Shown piece after piece: positions 7,011-14,021 of a stretch of DNA of 17,583 bases. A model generated the notes under the pieces. It had not been told where the DNA came from. It did not search any database and saw only the letters and a list, made by a program, of their open reading frames with translations. How positions within the stretch are numbered: position 1 is the first letter of the stretch; every line of letters begins with the position of its first letter. The position numbers and the translations under genes were made by a program. This DNA comes from Candidatus Colwelliibacteriota bacterium. Lineage in GTDB: Bacteria > Patescibacteriota > Minisyncoccia > UBA6257 > Colwellbacteraceae. The stretch spans positions 1 through 17,583 of the forward strand of contig JAQTRD010000002.1 in the NCBI GenBank assembly GCA_028711965.1, written 5' to 3'.

Positions 7011-7959
7011 TGTCGAAGCGGACTATTCGCCGATCAAGGTCTTACTGATTATTCTATTCACCTTGCTTTCGGCTCTTGCTTTCGGCGTCTTTATCGGACT
7101 CGGGATCATAGGAGGTATTGCCGGAGCCGGACTGCTTTTCTTGTCATGCCTCGTAATGCAAGCCTTACTGATTAAGAGCTTATCCCGTTTTGCAATAGGC
7201 GCTATTTTTGAATCGGCGGCTCTTATATCGCCAATTATCTTTTTAAAGCCGGGATTTCCCATCCTACCCCTTCTTTTTGCCGCAGTCTTGAATTTTCTCC
7301 TTATGGTTTGGGCGCAATTTTCAGCAAGAGACGCTTTAGAAAACGAGCTAAAGGTCAGGTTCATAAAAATATCAAAAGCTGTTCTCCCAAAGTCATTTAC
7401 CGCCTTTGCCGTCGTCGTGGCGGTAATCTACGGTTTTTCTTTCAAGCCGGAATATTTTTTCTCTCCTTCTTTCATCGACTCAACTATGAATCTTGCTACG
7501 CCAATTATTGGATATTTTGTTCCAGATTTTTCTCCCAATATGTCGGCGAGAGAATTTTTAGCAGTGTCTGCAAGACAGAGCCTCGCCAAAAACGGCGTCA
7601 TAAACTTTAATATTATGCCGGAGAGCATAAGAAATCAGATTATCAACAAGACAGTTGAAGAATCTAAAAATGCTCTCGAAAACAGCTTTGGCTTTTCGAT
7701 TGACCTCGATAAGCCGTTTTCTGAAAACGCCCGCATTATTTTCACTGAGAAAATAAAAGAAGTAGTCGGTATGATACATCCATATCTGATTTCCGTGGTG
7801 GTCAGTTTAGGAGTTTTCTTTTTGGCTAAGGCCGCTAGTTTTATCGTTTATTGGCTTGTAGCCTTCTTTGCTTTCATAATGTACCAGGTTCTTCTCGCTA
7901 CGGGATTTGCGGAAGTGACACTGCAACAAAGAAGCAGAGAGATAGTAGTTATGAAATAA
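6973..7959 (+). CDS. Multi-pass membrane protein in the dnaK-dnaJ cluster, function unknown
   Basis: I do not recognise this 328-residue protein. After a charged N-terminus (1-20) come hydrophobic segments at about 22-42, 44-66, 80-92 (weak), 96-115 and 141-157. A soluble stretch of about 110 residues (158-268) follows, then two C-terminal helices at about 270-290 and 293-315. The soluble stretch has no cysteines and no motif I can name. Its ATG lies 38 bases inside dnaK in another frame; no later ATG or GTG before the first helix would avoid the overlap, so translation is probably coupled to dnaK. A plausible dnaJ promoter sits downstream, so this may end the grpE-dnaK transcript. The position suggests, but does not show, a link to membrane proteostasis. 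Confidence 0.85.
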   Translation: MEKKDRLRELASNVEADYSPIKVLLIILFTLLSALAFGVFIGLGIIGGIAGAGLLFLSCLVMQALLIKSLSRFAIGAIFESAALISPIIFLKPGFPILPLLFAAVLNFLLMVWAQFSARDALENELKVRFIKISKAVLPKSFTAFAVVVAVIYGFSFKPEYFFSPSFIDSTMNLATPIIGYFVPDFSPNMSAREFLAVSARQSLAKNGVINFNIMPESIRNQIINKTVEESKNALENSFGFSIDLDKPFSENARIIFTEKIKEVVGMIHPYLISVVVSLGVFFLAKAASFIVYWLVAFFAFIMYQVLLATGFAEVTLQQRSREIVVMK

Positions 7960-7991
7960 TTTCCAATTGCTGAAATTATTGATTGTTAGAC

Positions 7992-8020
7992 TTGAATCTA
8001 GGAACGCAATAAAATATAGT
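7992..8020 (+). promoter_or_regulatory. Candidate promoter for dnaJ
   Basis: TTGAAT (7992-7997) and TATAGT (8015-8020) are separated by exactly 17 bases. The predicted start near 8027 gives a leader of about 35 bases before dnaJ. A separate promoter would allow dnaJ and tRNA-Lys to be expressed independently of grpE-dnaK. Confidence 0.55.
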
Positions 8021-8026
8021 CCGCTG

Positions 8027-8047
8027 ATTGGCGAATTTACGGCCAAT
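8027..8047 (+). promoter_or_regulatory. Hairpin at the 5' end of the dnaJ leader
   Basis: ATTGGC (8027-8032) pairs perfectly with GCCAAT (8042-8047) around a 9-base loop, and the hairpin would begin at the predicted transcription start. It ends 14 bases before the ATG. It could protect the mRNA 5' end or respond to temperature, but a 6-bp stem is weak evidence. Confidence 0.3.
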
Positions 8048-8061
8048 AAACTCAATTAAGC

Positions 8062-9117
8062 ATGAAGGATTACTATGAAACGCTTGGCGTCAGTAAAAAC
8101 GCCTCTGATGAAGAAATAAAGAAGGCTTACAGGCGGCTTGCCCATCAATATCATCCTGATAAGCCCGGAGGAGACGAAAGCCGTTTTAAGGAAATAAACG
8201 AGGCTTATCAAGTTTTGTCTAATAAATCGAAAAGGGCCCAATACGATCGGTTTGGTTCGTCTTTTGAAGGCGCGGGTGGAAATCCGTTTGGAGGATTTAC
8301 AAACGTTAATTTCGATTTCAACGACATCGGGGGGATGGGTTTCGGAGACATATTCGGAAGCATCTTTTCCGATATGGCTCAAGCCACAGCTCGTCCTCGC
8401 GATCAGAGAGGATCGGATATGGAATTAAGAATGGAGATATCGCTGGAAGAGGCGGTTTCCGGAAAGAAGGCGCCTGTTAGCGTCAGAACAAGAATATCTT
8501 GTGATAAGTGCGCTGGAAAAGGGCACTTTCCCGAAAAAGGATTTACAAAGTGTTCAAAGTGCGGCGGGAAAGGAGAAATCAGAGAGACGAGAAGAACAAT
8601 TCTTGGCAGTTTTTCTCAAGTGTCGGTATGCGGGGAGTGTCGCGGATCCGGAGAGATACCCAAGTCTGTCTGTTCAAATTGCAAAGGGACGGGAAGAATA
8701 ATTGGAGACAGAAAGATAGACATTGATATCGTGCCTGGAGTTAGGGAAGGCCAAATTATAAAGATAAAGGAAATGGGCGAAACCGGTGAAAGAGGAGCGA
8801 CTTCCGGCGATCTCTTTGTGGTTGTGCATATAAGAGAACATTCCGTTTTTGAGCGCAGAGGAGACGATCTTCTTATGGTTAAGAAAGTCCCTATATCTGA
8901 CATAGTGCTTGGGAAAAAGATTAAAGTTAAGACAATAAAAGGGGAAGAAAAAGAAATAGAAGTGCCTCCGGGAGCAAGTTTGCGCGGGGAATTCAGAATT
9001 AAGGGGGGAGGAGCGACATCGAGAGGAGATCTTGTCGTACTTCTAGACGTATCTTCTCCAAAGAAGATTGATAAGGAAACGAAAAAAATACTTGAAGATA
9101 AAGGGAGTGAATGGTAA
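8062..9117 (+). CDS. dnaJ: Chaperone DnaJ (Hsp40)
   Basis: DnaJ delivers unfolded clients to DnaK and stimulates its ATPase. The 351-residue product has the J domain (1-65) with HPD at 31-33, a Gly/Phe-rich linker (about 66-105) and a zinc-binding domain with four CxxCxGxG repeats (Cys147/150, 164/167, 190/193, 204/207). The C-terminal client-binding domains follow (VPGVREGQIIKIKEMGE and IEVPPGASLRGEFRIKGGG). It is slightly shorter than E. coli DnaJ (376), mainly in the Gly/Phe linker and at the C-terminus. No Shine-Dalgarno sequence precedes the ATG (AATTAAGC). tRNA-Lys follows 35 bases later with no clear terminator between, so the two may share a transcript. Confidence 0.98.
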   Translation: MKDYYETLGVSKNASDEEIKKAYRRLAHQYHPDKPGGDESRFKEINEAYQVLSNKSKRAQYDRFGSSFEGAGGNPFGGFTNVNFDFNDIGGMGFGDIFGSIFSDMAQATARPRDQRGSDMELRMEISLEEAVSGKKAPVSVRTRISCDKCAGKGHFPEKGFTKCSKCGGKGEIRETRRTILGSFSQVSVCGECRGSGEIPKSVCSNCKGTGRIIGDRKIDIDIVPGVREGQIIKIKEMGETGERGATSGDLFVVVHIREHSVFERRGDDLLMVKKVPISDIVLGKKIKVKTIKGEEKEIEVPPGASLRGEFRIKGGGATSRGDLVVLLDVSSPKKIDKETKKILEDKGSEW

Positions 9118-9152
9118 TATTTCTACCGTATTGCCTTAAATGATTAGTGTTT

Positions 9153-9224
9153 CCGCCCGTAACTCAATGGTAGAGTAGCTGCCTTTTAAGCAGTAAGTTG
9201 GAGGTTCGAGCCCTCCCGGGCGGA
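9153..9224 (+). tRNA. tRNA-Lys, anticodon TTT
   Basis: A complete 72-base cloverleaf is present. The acceptor is CCGCCCG/CGGGCGG with discriminator A, followed by TA at positions 8-9. The D-arm is ACTC/GAGT, and the anticodon stem GCTGC/GCAGT (one G-U) carries loop CTTTTAA (anticodon TTT). The T-arm is GGAGG-TTCGAGC-CCTCC. CCA is not encoded (CTC follows). Its U34 is the kind of wobble base that MnmA, encoded at 16391, thiolates. No T-run terminator follows; instead a hairpin-rich tract begins directly. Confidence 0.96.
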
Positions 9225-9357
9225 CTCGAGTCCGCTCGAGGAGACTCGAACGCCGGACTGATGATTCGCCAGCAGGCGAATCAAAGGAGGAGAGCCGGAG
9301 ACCGATTTTGAGCGACGGCGAAAAATCGAGTCGATGGCGAGCCCTCCCGGGCGGACT
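9225..9357 (+). other. Hairpin-rich insert after tRNA-Lys bounded by a copy of the tRNA 3' end
   Basis: The 20-mer cgagccctcccgggcggact, the tRNA-Lys 3' end plus two flanking bases (9207-9226), is repeated exactly at 9338-9357, 131 bp downstream. Right after the tRNA, 9231-9250 matches the reverse complement of the tRNA 3' end at 15 of 20 positions, so it could pair with the tRNA's T-arm/acceptor or with the distal copy. Between them lie a perfect 9-bp hairpin (9262-9270/9275-9283, loop AGCA) and a 7-bp stem CGATTTT/AAAATCG (9303-9309/9322-9328). GTCCGCTCGA (9230-9239) also occurs in the efp-mnmA element. A minus-strand open frame across this tract encodes only tRNA antisense and is not counted as a gene. 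Confidence 0.7.
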
Positions 9358-9407
9358 TGCCTTTACCAAGGTTACGGCAGGGCAATCCCGTTTTAATATG
9401 CGACAGA

Positions 9408-9413
9408 TATAAT
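9408..9413 (+). promoter_or_regulatory. Candidate -10 box for secD-secF
   Basis: A perfect TATAAT lies 22 bases before the secD ATG, giving a leader of about 16 bases. No good -35 hexamer is seen 16-18 bases upstream, so only the -10 is supported. Confidence 0.45.
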
Positions 9414-9435
9414 TCGAGAAATAATAAACAATCAA

Positions 9436-10728
9436 ATGAAATTCAAAAAACCGCTAATAGCTTTTTCAATTGCAATCTTACTGACTGCATCCGCTCTCTT
9501 TGTTTTGCCGCAGACGGCAACGGACATATTTTCCGTTAAGACTCCGGATTTGCTTTTAAATCGATTTTTCCCGTGGAAGCTCGGTCTTGACCTTATAGGG
9601 GGAAGCGCGCTTGTTTACGATATTGACCTCACTTCGATTCCGAAGTCGGAACAACAGTCGGTTCTGAATGGACTAAAGGAAGTTATTGAAAAGAGAATCA
9701 ATCTTTATGGCGTTTCCGAACCGAGAGTTCGCGTTATCGATAAAGGAGAGAGAAAACAGCTTCTTGTGGAAATTGCGGGAGAAAAAGATCTTGGCGCTGC
9801 CGCAGAACAAATTGGAGAGACTCCGCTTCTCGATTTTAGGGAAAATTGTTCGGCTACTTCCGAACAAATGATTATTTGTTCCCAAACCGAACTTACAGGA
9901 CGGTATATAACTCGCGCAGTGGTAAGCACAAGCCAACAGGGAATTGCCAAGCCTGTTGTCAGTATTGAGTTTAACGAAGAAGGAGCGAAACTTTTTGAAG
10001 AGATAACGGCAAGGAATGTGGGAAAGCCTTTAGCGATATTTCTCGACAACCAAATTGTTGACGCGCCGATCGTAAACGAAAAAATTATCGGAGGGAAAGC
10101 TCAAATTTCCGGACAAGGGATCGATATTGAATCGGCCAATCTTCTGGTTGAGAGATTCAATGCCGGAGCTCTTTCTGCGCCTATAAACCTAATCAACCAG
10201 CGGATAGTAAACGCTTCCGCCGCCGATGACTCGTTAAAGAAGATAGTCGTCGCCGGATCTATAGGACTTTTAGCCATGATTATCTTTATGGTTATTTCTT
10301 ACAGGTCTCTCGGATTTATAGCTTCATTGTCCCTGTTTTTCTACGTGGTATTCACTTTAGCCGTATTTAAAATAACTCCCGGATTTACGATGTCTATGGC
10401 CGGAATTACGGGATTCATTCTTTCTGTCGGAGCTTCGGTTGACGCGCTCATCCTTATCTTTGAACGGGCGAAGGAAGAAATGAGGAGGGGAGCTGCCCGC
10501 AAGCCGGCAATCGAATCAGGATTTAAGTTTGCATGGTCTTCAATCCGCGATTCAAACATAAACACGATAATAACGTCGGTAATCCTTTATTCGTTTACTT
10601 CCAGCTTCGTGAGAGGATTCGCTCTTACTCTTTTAATTGGCATAATTGTCAATCTGGCGGTTACATTCACCGTGACAAAAGGGTTATTGCGATTGTTTGT
10701 AAGAGAAAAGACCGCAACAGTAAAATAA
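9436..10728 (+). CDS. secD: Protein translocase subunit SecD
   Basis: SecD and SecF form the proton-driven membrane complex that helps pull exported proteins through SecYEG. The 430-residue product has one N-terminal membrane helix (about 7-24) and the D1 motif (KLGLDLIGGSALVYDID, usually GLDLxGG). A periplasmic domain is followed by five C-terminal helices from about residue 268. The proton-relay region reads VGASVDALILIFERAKEE (Asp336 kept; the usual Asn of VDANVLIFER is Leu). It is shorter than E. coli SecD (615), mostly in the periplasmic part, as in many compact SecDs. secF begins 7 bases after its stop. yajC is not adjacent. Confidence 0.96.
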   Translation: MKFKKPLIAFSIAILLTASALFVLPQTATDIFSVKTPDLLLNRFFPWKLGLDLIGGSALVYDIDLTSIPKSEQQSVLNGLKEVIEKRINLYGVSEPRVRVIDKGERKQLLVEIAGEKDLGAAAEQIGETPLLDFRENCSATSEQMIICSQTELTGRYITRAVVSTSQQGIAKPVVSIEFNEEGAKLFEEITARNVGKPLAIFLDNQIVDAPIVNEKIIGGKAQISGQGIDIESANLLVERFNAGALSAPINLINQRIVNASAADDSLKKIVVAGSIGLLAMIIFMVISYRSLGFIASLSLFFYVVFTLAVFKITPGFTMSMAGITGFILSVGASVDALILIFERAKEEMRRGAARKPAIESGFKFAWSSIRDSNINTIITSVILYSFTSSFVRGFALTLLIGIIVNLAVTFTVTKGLLRLFVREKTATVK

Positions 10729-10735
10729 AGTAAAA

Positions 10736-11656
10736 ATGAAAGCGAACATAATCAAACATTCCAATTGGTTCCTGTTTTTCTCAGTTCTATTCGTCGCTCT
10801 TTCGGTGACGAGCATAATAGTGTTCGGTCTCAAGCCGGGAATAGATTTCAGAAGCGGATCTGCTTGGCAAGTACGCATTCCGGGAGCGGACGAGAGGACT
10901 ATCAAGAATTTTTTTGAGGCCGATCTTGGATTTTCTGATCCGATTATTTCATATGACAAAGAGAACGATTCTTATTCCGTCATATTTAAAGAAATTTCCG
11001 GAGAAGAGCATAAGGCTGCTTTAGACAAGGTTAAAGAAAAGTTTACCGGAGCGGAGGAGCTCGACTTTGGAACAACTTCCCCGTCGGTATCCTCCGAATT
11101 AAAACAAAAGGCAATTTGGATAATAGCCTTATCTCTTGCAGTTATGGCAATATATGTCGCTATAGCTTTTAGAAAGGTTTCTTATCCGGTCAAGTCGTAT
11201 AAATACGGATTAATAACGATTATTGCTTTAGCTCACGATTGCGTGATAGCTGCCGGATTTTTTGCTCTTTTGGGATTCTTGCGCGGAGCAACCATAGACA
11301 CTAACTTCATAGTGGCCTTACTGACTATCGCCGGTTTTTCTTCGCAAGACACGATTGTGATATTCGACCGGGTCAGAGAGAATCTATTGAACGCAAAAGG
11401 GAAAGGTGATCTTCCGGAGATAGTGAACAGAAGCTTGAACGAAGTCTTTAGGCGTTCCTTGAATACATCCGTTTCCGTTATGCTGGTTCTTGCCGCAATT
11501 GCCTTATTTGGCCCCCTTTCCGTGAGATATTTTGCAATGACAATGGTTATCGGCCTCTTTTTCGGCACATATTCTTCCCTTTTTGTCGCAAGTCCCTTAT
11601 TGGTGCTTTGGCATAAGATTGATATGGCCCGAAAAGGGGGAAAAGCTGTAAAATAG
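10736..11656 (+). CDS. secF: Protein translocase subunit SecF
   Basis: SecF partners SecD in proton-motive-force-dependent protein export. The 306-residue product has an N-terminal helix (about 12-31), the family GIDF motif (35-38, then RSGSAW instead of the usual xGG), a short periplasmic domain and five C-terminal helices. The relay segment IAGFSSQDTIVIFDRVREN keeps the aspartate (Asp205) but has Gln where most SecFs have Asn (NDTVVVFDR). HDCVIAAGFFALLG matches the family's conserved HD helix. The end is basic (KIDMARKGGKAVK), as expected for a cytoplasmic tail. It is translated from the same message as secD; no terminator is visible after it. Confidence 0.95.
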   Translation: MKANIIKHSNWFLFFSVLFVALSVTSIIVFGLKPGIDFRSGSAWQVRIPGADERTIKNFFEADLGFSDPIISYDKENDSYSVIFKEISGEEHKAALDKVKEKFTGAEELDFGTTSPSVSSELKQKAIWIIALSLAVMAIYVAIAFRKVSYPVKSYKYGLITIIALAHDCVIAAGFFALLGFLRGATIDTNFIVALLTIAGFSSQDTIVIFDRVRENLLNAKGKGDLPEIVNRSLNEVFRRSLNTSVSVMLVLAAIALFGPLSVRYFAMTMVIGLFFGTYSSLFVASPLLVLWHKIDMARKGGKAVK

Positions 11657-11673
11657 GCGAAAACGCTTGATAG

Positions 11674-11702
11674 TTGACACTTAATTTAAAAAATTGTAAA
11701 AT
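11674..11702 (+). promoter_or_regulatory. Strong sigma70-type promoter for the sigma4-HARE gene
   Basis: A consensus -35 TTGACA (11674-11679) and -10 TAAAAT (11697-11702) are separated by exactly 17 bases. The expected start (about 11709) is about 2 bases before the ATG at 11711, so the message would be essentially leaderless. Confidence 0.8.
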
Positions 11703-11710
11703 TCGTTCCA

Positions 11711-12535
11711 ATGAATCTGAATTCAATTAATTTTAAAGGATTAACCGATAATCTTATTGAGAAAACCGGCCTTGATGAGAGGAGCGGCTTTATTGTCCGT
11801 TCCAGATTCGGATTAGAGTCTTCCAAAACGACCACTCTTCAAGAATTGGGAGCCAAGTATAGAATAACTCGCGAAAGGGTTCGTCAGCTCGAAACTCAAG
11901 CTGTTCAGGGCATAAGAAGCGTAGCGAAAGACTTGAATGAGGCTGCCGATATTATCGAATCTACCCGCGGATATCTTAATGGAGTAGGAGGCGTGAGGAA
12001 GGATGAATTATTGGTAAATGAGCTCCGCCTCTTATCTAAAGCTGAAGAGGACGAATCTGTTTTTGGAAATAGGCTGAGATTTCTGTTTGAAGTTATGGAG
12101 TATCCCCGTTTTTCCAATGAAACTGCCGACTTCCACGGATTTTGGTATGACAATGACGAGATATTAGAGAAGCTTTCTTCCATTCACGATCAACTAGTTA
12201 TAAAGCTTAGAAACGTCGAGGAATTTTCCGATTTATTGCGCGAGGTTATAAAACCGCACGGCATCGGAGAGCCTATGGCTGTTAATCTTTTGGGTGTTTC
12301 GAAAAAGATTGGCGTTGGTCCTTATGGAGATATAGGCTTGTCTCATTGGGAAGAGATTAGTCCGAAGACGGTAAGGGCTAAAATATTCCTTCTTCTTAAA
12401 AAAGAATCCAGACCGATGCATTTCGCGGAGATTGCCGAGGCTATCGGAAGTCACGCTCCGACTGTCCATAATGAGCTCATTAAGGATCCGCGTTTCGAAC
12501 TTGTCGGCCGCGGAACGTACTCAATGAAGGGATAA
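11711..12535 (+). CDS. Sigma-region-4 / HARE-HTH fusion protein, probable transcription regulator
   Basis: This 274-residue protein joins two recognisable DNA- or RNA-polymerase-binding folds. Residues about 21-70 match sigma70 region 4: RFGLESSKTTTLQELG followed by the recognition helix ITRERVRQLETQAVQGIR, near the consensus VTRERIRQIExxALxKLR. The C-terminal 58 residues (217-274) match a HARE-HTH domain, as in RNA polymerase delta (RpoE) and ASXL proteins: MHFAEIAEAIG then DPRFELVGRGTYSM. Sigma regions 1.2, 2 and 3 are absent, so it cannot recognise a -10 box as a normal sigma factor does. Residues 71-216 are mostly helical by eye and unassigned. It is monocistronic, with a strong promoter and terminator. 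A role as a -35-binding or polymerase-associated factor is inference. Confidence 0.85.
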   Translation: MNLNSINFKGLTDNLIEKTGLDERSGFIVRSRFGLESSKTTTLQELGAKYRITRERVRQLETQAVQGIRSVAKDLNEAADIIESTRGYLNGVGGVRKDELLVNELRLLSKAEEDESVFGNRLRFLFEVMEYPRFSNETADFHGFWYDNDEILEKLSSIHDQLVIKLRNVEEFSDLLREVIKPHGIGEPMAVNLLGVSKKIGVGPYGDIGLSHWEEISPKTVRAKIFLLLKKESRPMHFAEIAEAIGSHAPTVHNELIKDPRFELVGRGTYSMKG

Positions 12536-12556
12536 GAAGCATAAAGAACGTAAGAG

Positions 12557-12583
12557 AAAAATCCGCCGACAAGGCGGATTTTT
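12557..12583 (+). terminator. Terminator after the sigma4-HARE gene
   Basis: AAAAATCCGCC (12557-12567) and GGCGGATTTTT (12573-12583) form a perfect 11-bp stem with a 5-base loop and T-run. The symmetrical A and T runs would let it work in both directions. A 9-base tandem duplication (CGTGAAAGA twice, 12584-12601) follows directly. Confidence 0.9.
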
Positions 12584-12640
12584 CGTGAAAGACGTGAAAG
12601 ACGAGGCTATGCCGATTATCGGGGGTGGATTTCTAATCTG

Positions 12641-12670
12641 TTGAATTTTCACCACGATATAGCGTAAAAT
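12641..12670 (+). promoter_or_regulatory. Promoter for the membrane protein / VirD4-like pair
   Basis: TTGAAT (12641-12646) and TAAAAT (12665-12670) are separated by 18 bases. Counting 6 bases past the -10 puts transcription start at the GTG codon at 12677. Confidence 0.6.
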
Positions 12671-12676
12671 AGTCGT

Positions 12677-14017
12677 GTGTCTGCCGTATTTGATTCAATC
12701 GCGGAATTAATTGGCCGCTTCGCGGTTCCCAGCCTTGTTTTTGCCGAGGCTGTTTTTTGGATTGCAATAACCGTCCTTGTCGGGAAAATTCTGATAGAAT
12801 TCGTCAAGAATTGGTGGCTCGACACTGTCCGAATGAAATTCATCGGAGACATTAAATGGGTTCTCTTGGAAGTCCGTTTTCCAAAAGGAAACCTTTTTTT
12901 CCCGAAATCGATGGAGCAGGTCTTTTCAAGCTTTTACCAGATATACAGCTTTGGCATAAAACCGGAGAAAAAATGGCTGGAAGGACAGATAGAAGAATGG
13001 ATATCCGCAGAGATGGTAAGCTCAAAGGAAGGGATCCGCTTTTTCATCCGCGTAAACAAGAACTTTAGAAACCTCGTTGAAAAAGCCATATTTGCCCAAT
13101 ATCCGGAGGCGGAAATTATCGAAGCTGACTATGATTATATTAATGATTTTCCGCCGGACTTGCCTAATGAAGAATATGACATTCTTGGAGCGGATATGAT
13201 TCTTGGAAAGAATACTGCCTATCCCATAAGGACGTACCCTTATTTCTTTGGAGAGAGAAAGTTTGAAGAACAGGAAGTGGACCCGATAGCCGCCCTTGCC
13301 GAGGTGATGTCTAACTTAAAAGAAGACGAGAGGATGTGGGTGCAAGTTCTTGTCCGTCCTGACGGCGGAGCGCTTAGCAAGGAGTCTAAGGCTCTCCTTA
13401 AAAAATTATCTGACAACAAGGAGGACCCAAAGAAAATGACTGCAACGGAAAGTATCTCCGAATGGGGGACGAACCTAATAAGAGCGCCTTTTGAGACTCC
13501 GGTATGGAGCGATGAAAAACCGGTTGAAAAAAAGCCTCTTGCTCCGTATGAGGCGGATACCGTTAGGGCTGTGGCTCAAAAATCAACCAAGTTGGCGTTT
13601 CAGACCATGATTCGCATCATTTACATAGACAAGAAAAATGATTTTACGCCGGCAAATTTTGCCGCCGCCTTATCCACTTTCCAGCAGTTCAATACGAGCA
13701 ATCTTAACTTCCTCCGCCCATCGCCAATAACGTTTACCAAGAAACCGAGGTTCTTTTTTAGAAACTCAAATATTCTTCGCAAGAAGAAAAGGATATACAA
13801 GCATTACATAAAGAGAACATTCACTATTTTCACCGGAGTCGAAATGGGAACTCCGGTGGTGGGACATTTTCATCAGCCTGCCGAGCTGTACTATATGAAC
13901 ATAGAAGAATTGGCTACCATATTCCATCCGCCGATAATGAAGGTCGGAGCTCCGGGATTACGCTCTCTTGAAACTAAGAAAGGGGCGCCTCCGGCTAATC
14001 TACCAATAGAAGAATAA
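12677..14017 (+). CDS. Membrane-anchored partner of a VirD4-like ATPase (DUF8128-like)
   Basis: The 446-residue product has one membrane helix near the N-terminus (about 17-40), then a large soluble part. The segment from LLEVRFPKGNLFFPKSMEQVFSS through FFIRVNKNFRNLVEKAIFAQYPEAEI resembles the domain I remember as DUF8128, found in CPR genomes beside VirD4/TraG-like ATPases; I cannot confirm this by search. A second segment (about 220-270) includes WVQVLVRPDGGALSKES. No Walker motif is present. It starts at GTG, the first in-frame start, exactly where the promoter predicts transcription begins. The ATPase gene follows after 4 bases. The likely role is to anchor the ATPase at the membrane, but the substrate is unknown. 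Confidence 0.8.
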   Translation: MSAVFDSIAELIGRFAVPSLVFAEAVFWIAITVLVGKILIEFVKNWWLDTVRMKFIGDIKWVLLEVRFPKGNLFFPKSMEQVFSSFYQIYSFGIKPEKKWLEGQIEEWISAEMVSSKEGIRFFIRVNKNFRNLVEKAIFAQYPEAEIIEADYDYINDFPPDLPNEEYDILGADMILGKNTAYPIRTYPYFFGERKFEEQEVDPIAALAEVMSNLKEDERMWVQVLVRPDGGALSKESKALLKKLSDNKEDPKKMTATESISEWGTNLIRAPFETPVWSDEKPVEKKPLAPYEADTVRAVAQKSTKLAFQTMIRIIYIDKKNDFTPANFAAALSTFQQFNTSNLNFLRPSPITFTKKPRFFFRNSNILRKKKRIYKHYIKRTFTIFTGVEMGTPVVGHFHQPAELYYMNIEELATIFHPPIMKVGAPGLRSLETKKGAPPANLPIEE

Positions 14018-14021
14018 AAAA

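Noticed and set aside
7955..7980. A terminator after the membrane protein gene in the chaperone cluster
   Set aside because: AATAATTT/AAATTATT pairs, but the stem is entirely A-T, has a 10-base loop and no T-run, so it is too weak to call.
9225..9357. A classical tRNA-integrated genomic island
   Set aside because: The direct repeats resemble att sites, but only 131 bp separate them and no integrase gene lies anywhere in the window.
9136..9435. A 99-codon minus-strand open frame across tRNA-Lys and its downstream tract
   Set aside because: It reads the antisense of the tRNA (giving RPGGLEPPTYCLKGS, a familiar artefact of antisense tRNA-Lys translation) and hairpin sequence; nothing else supports a protein.
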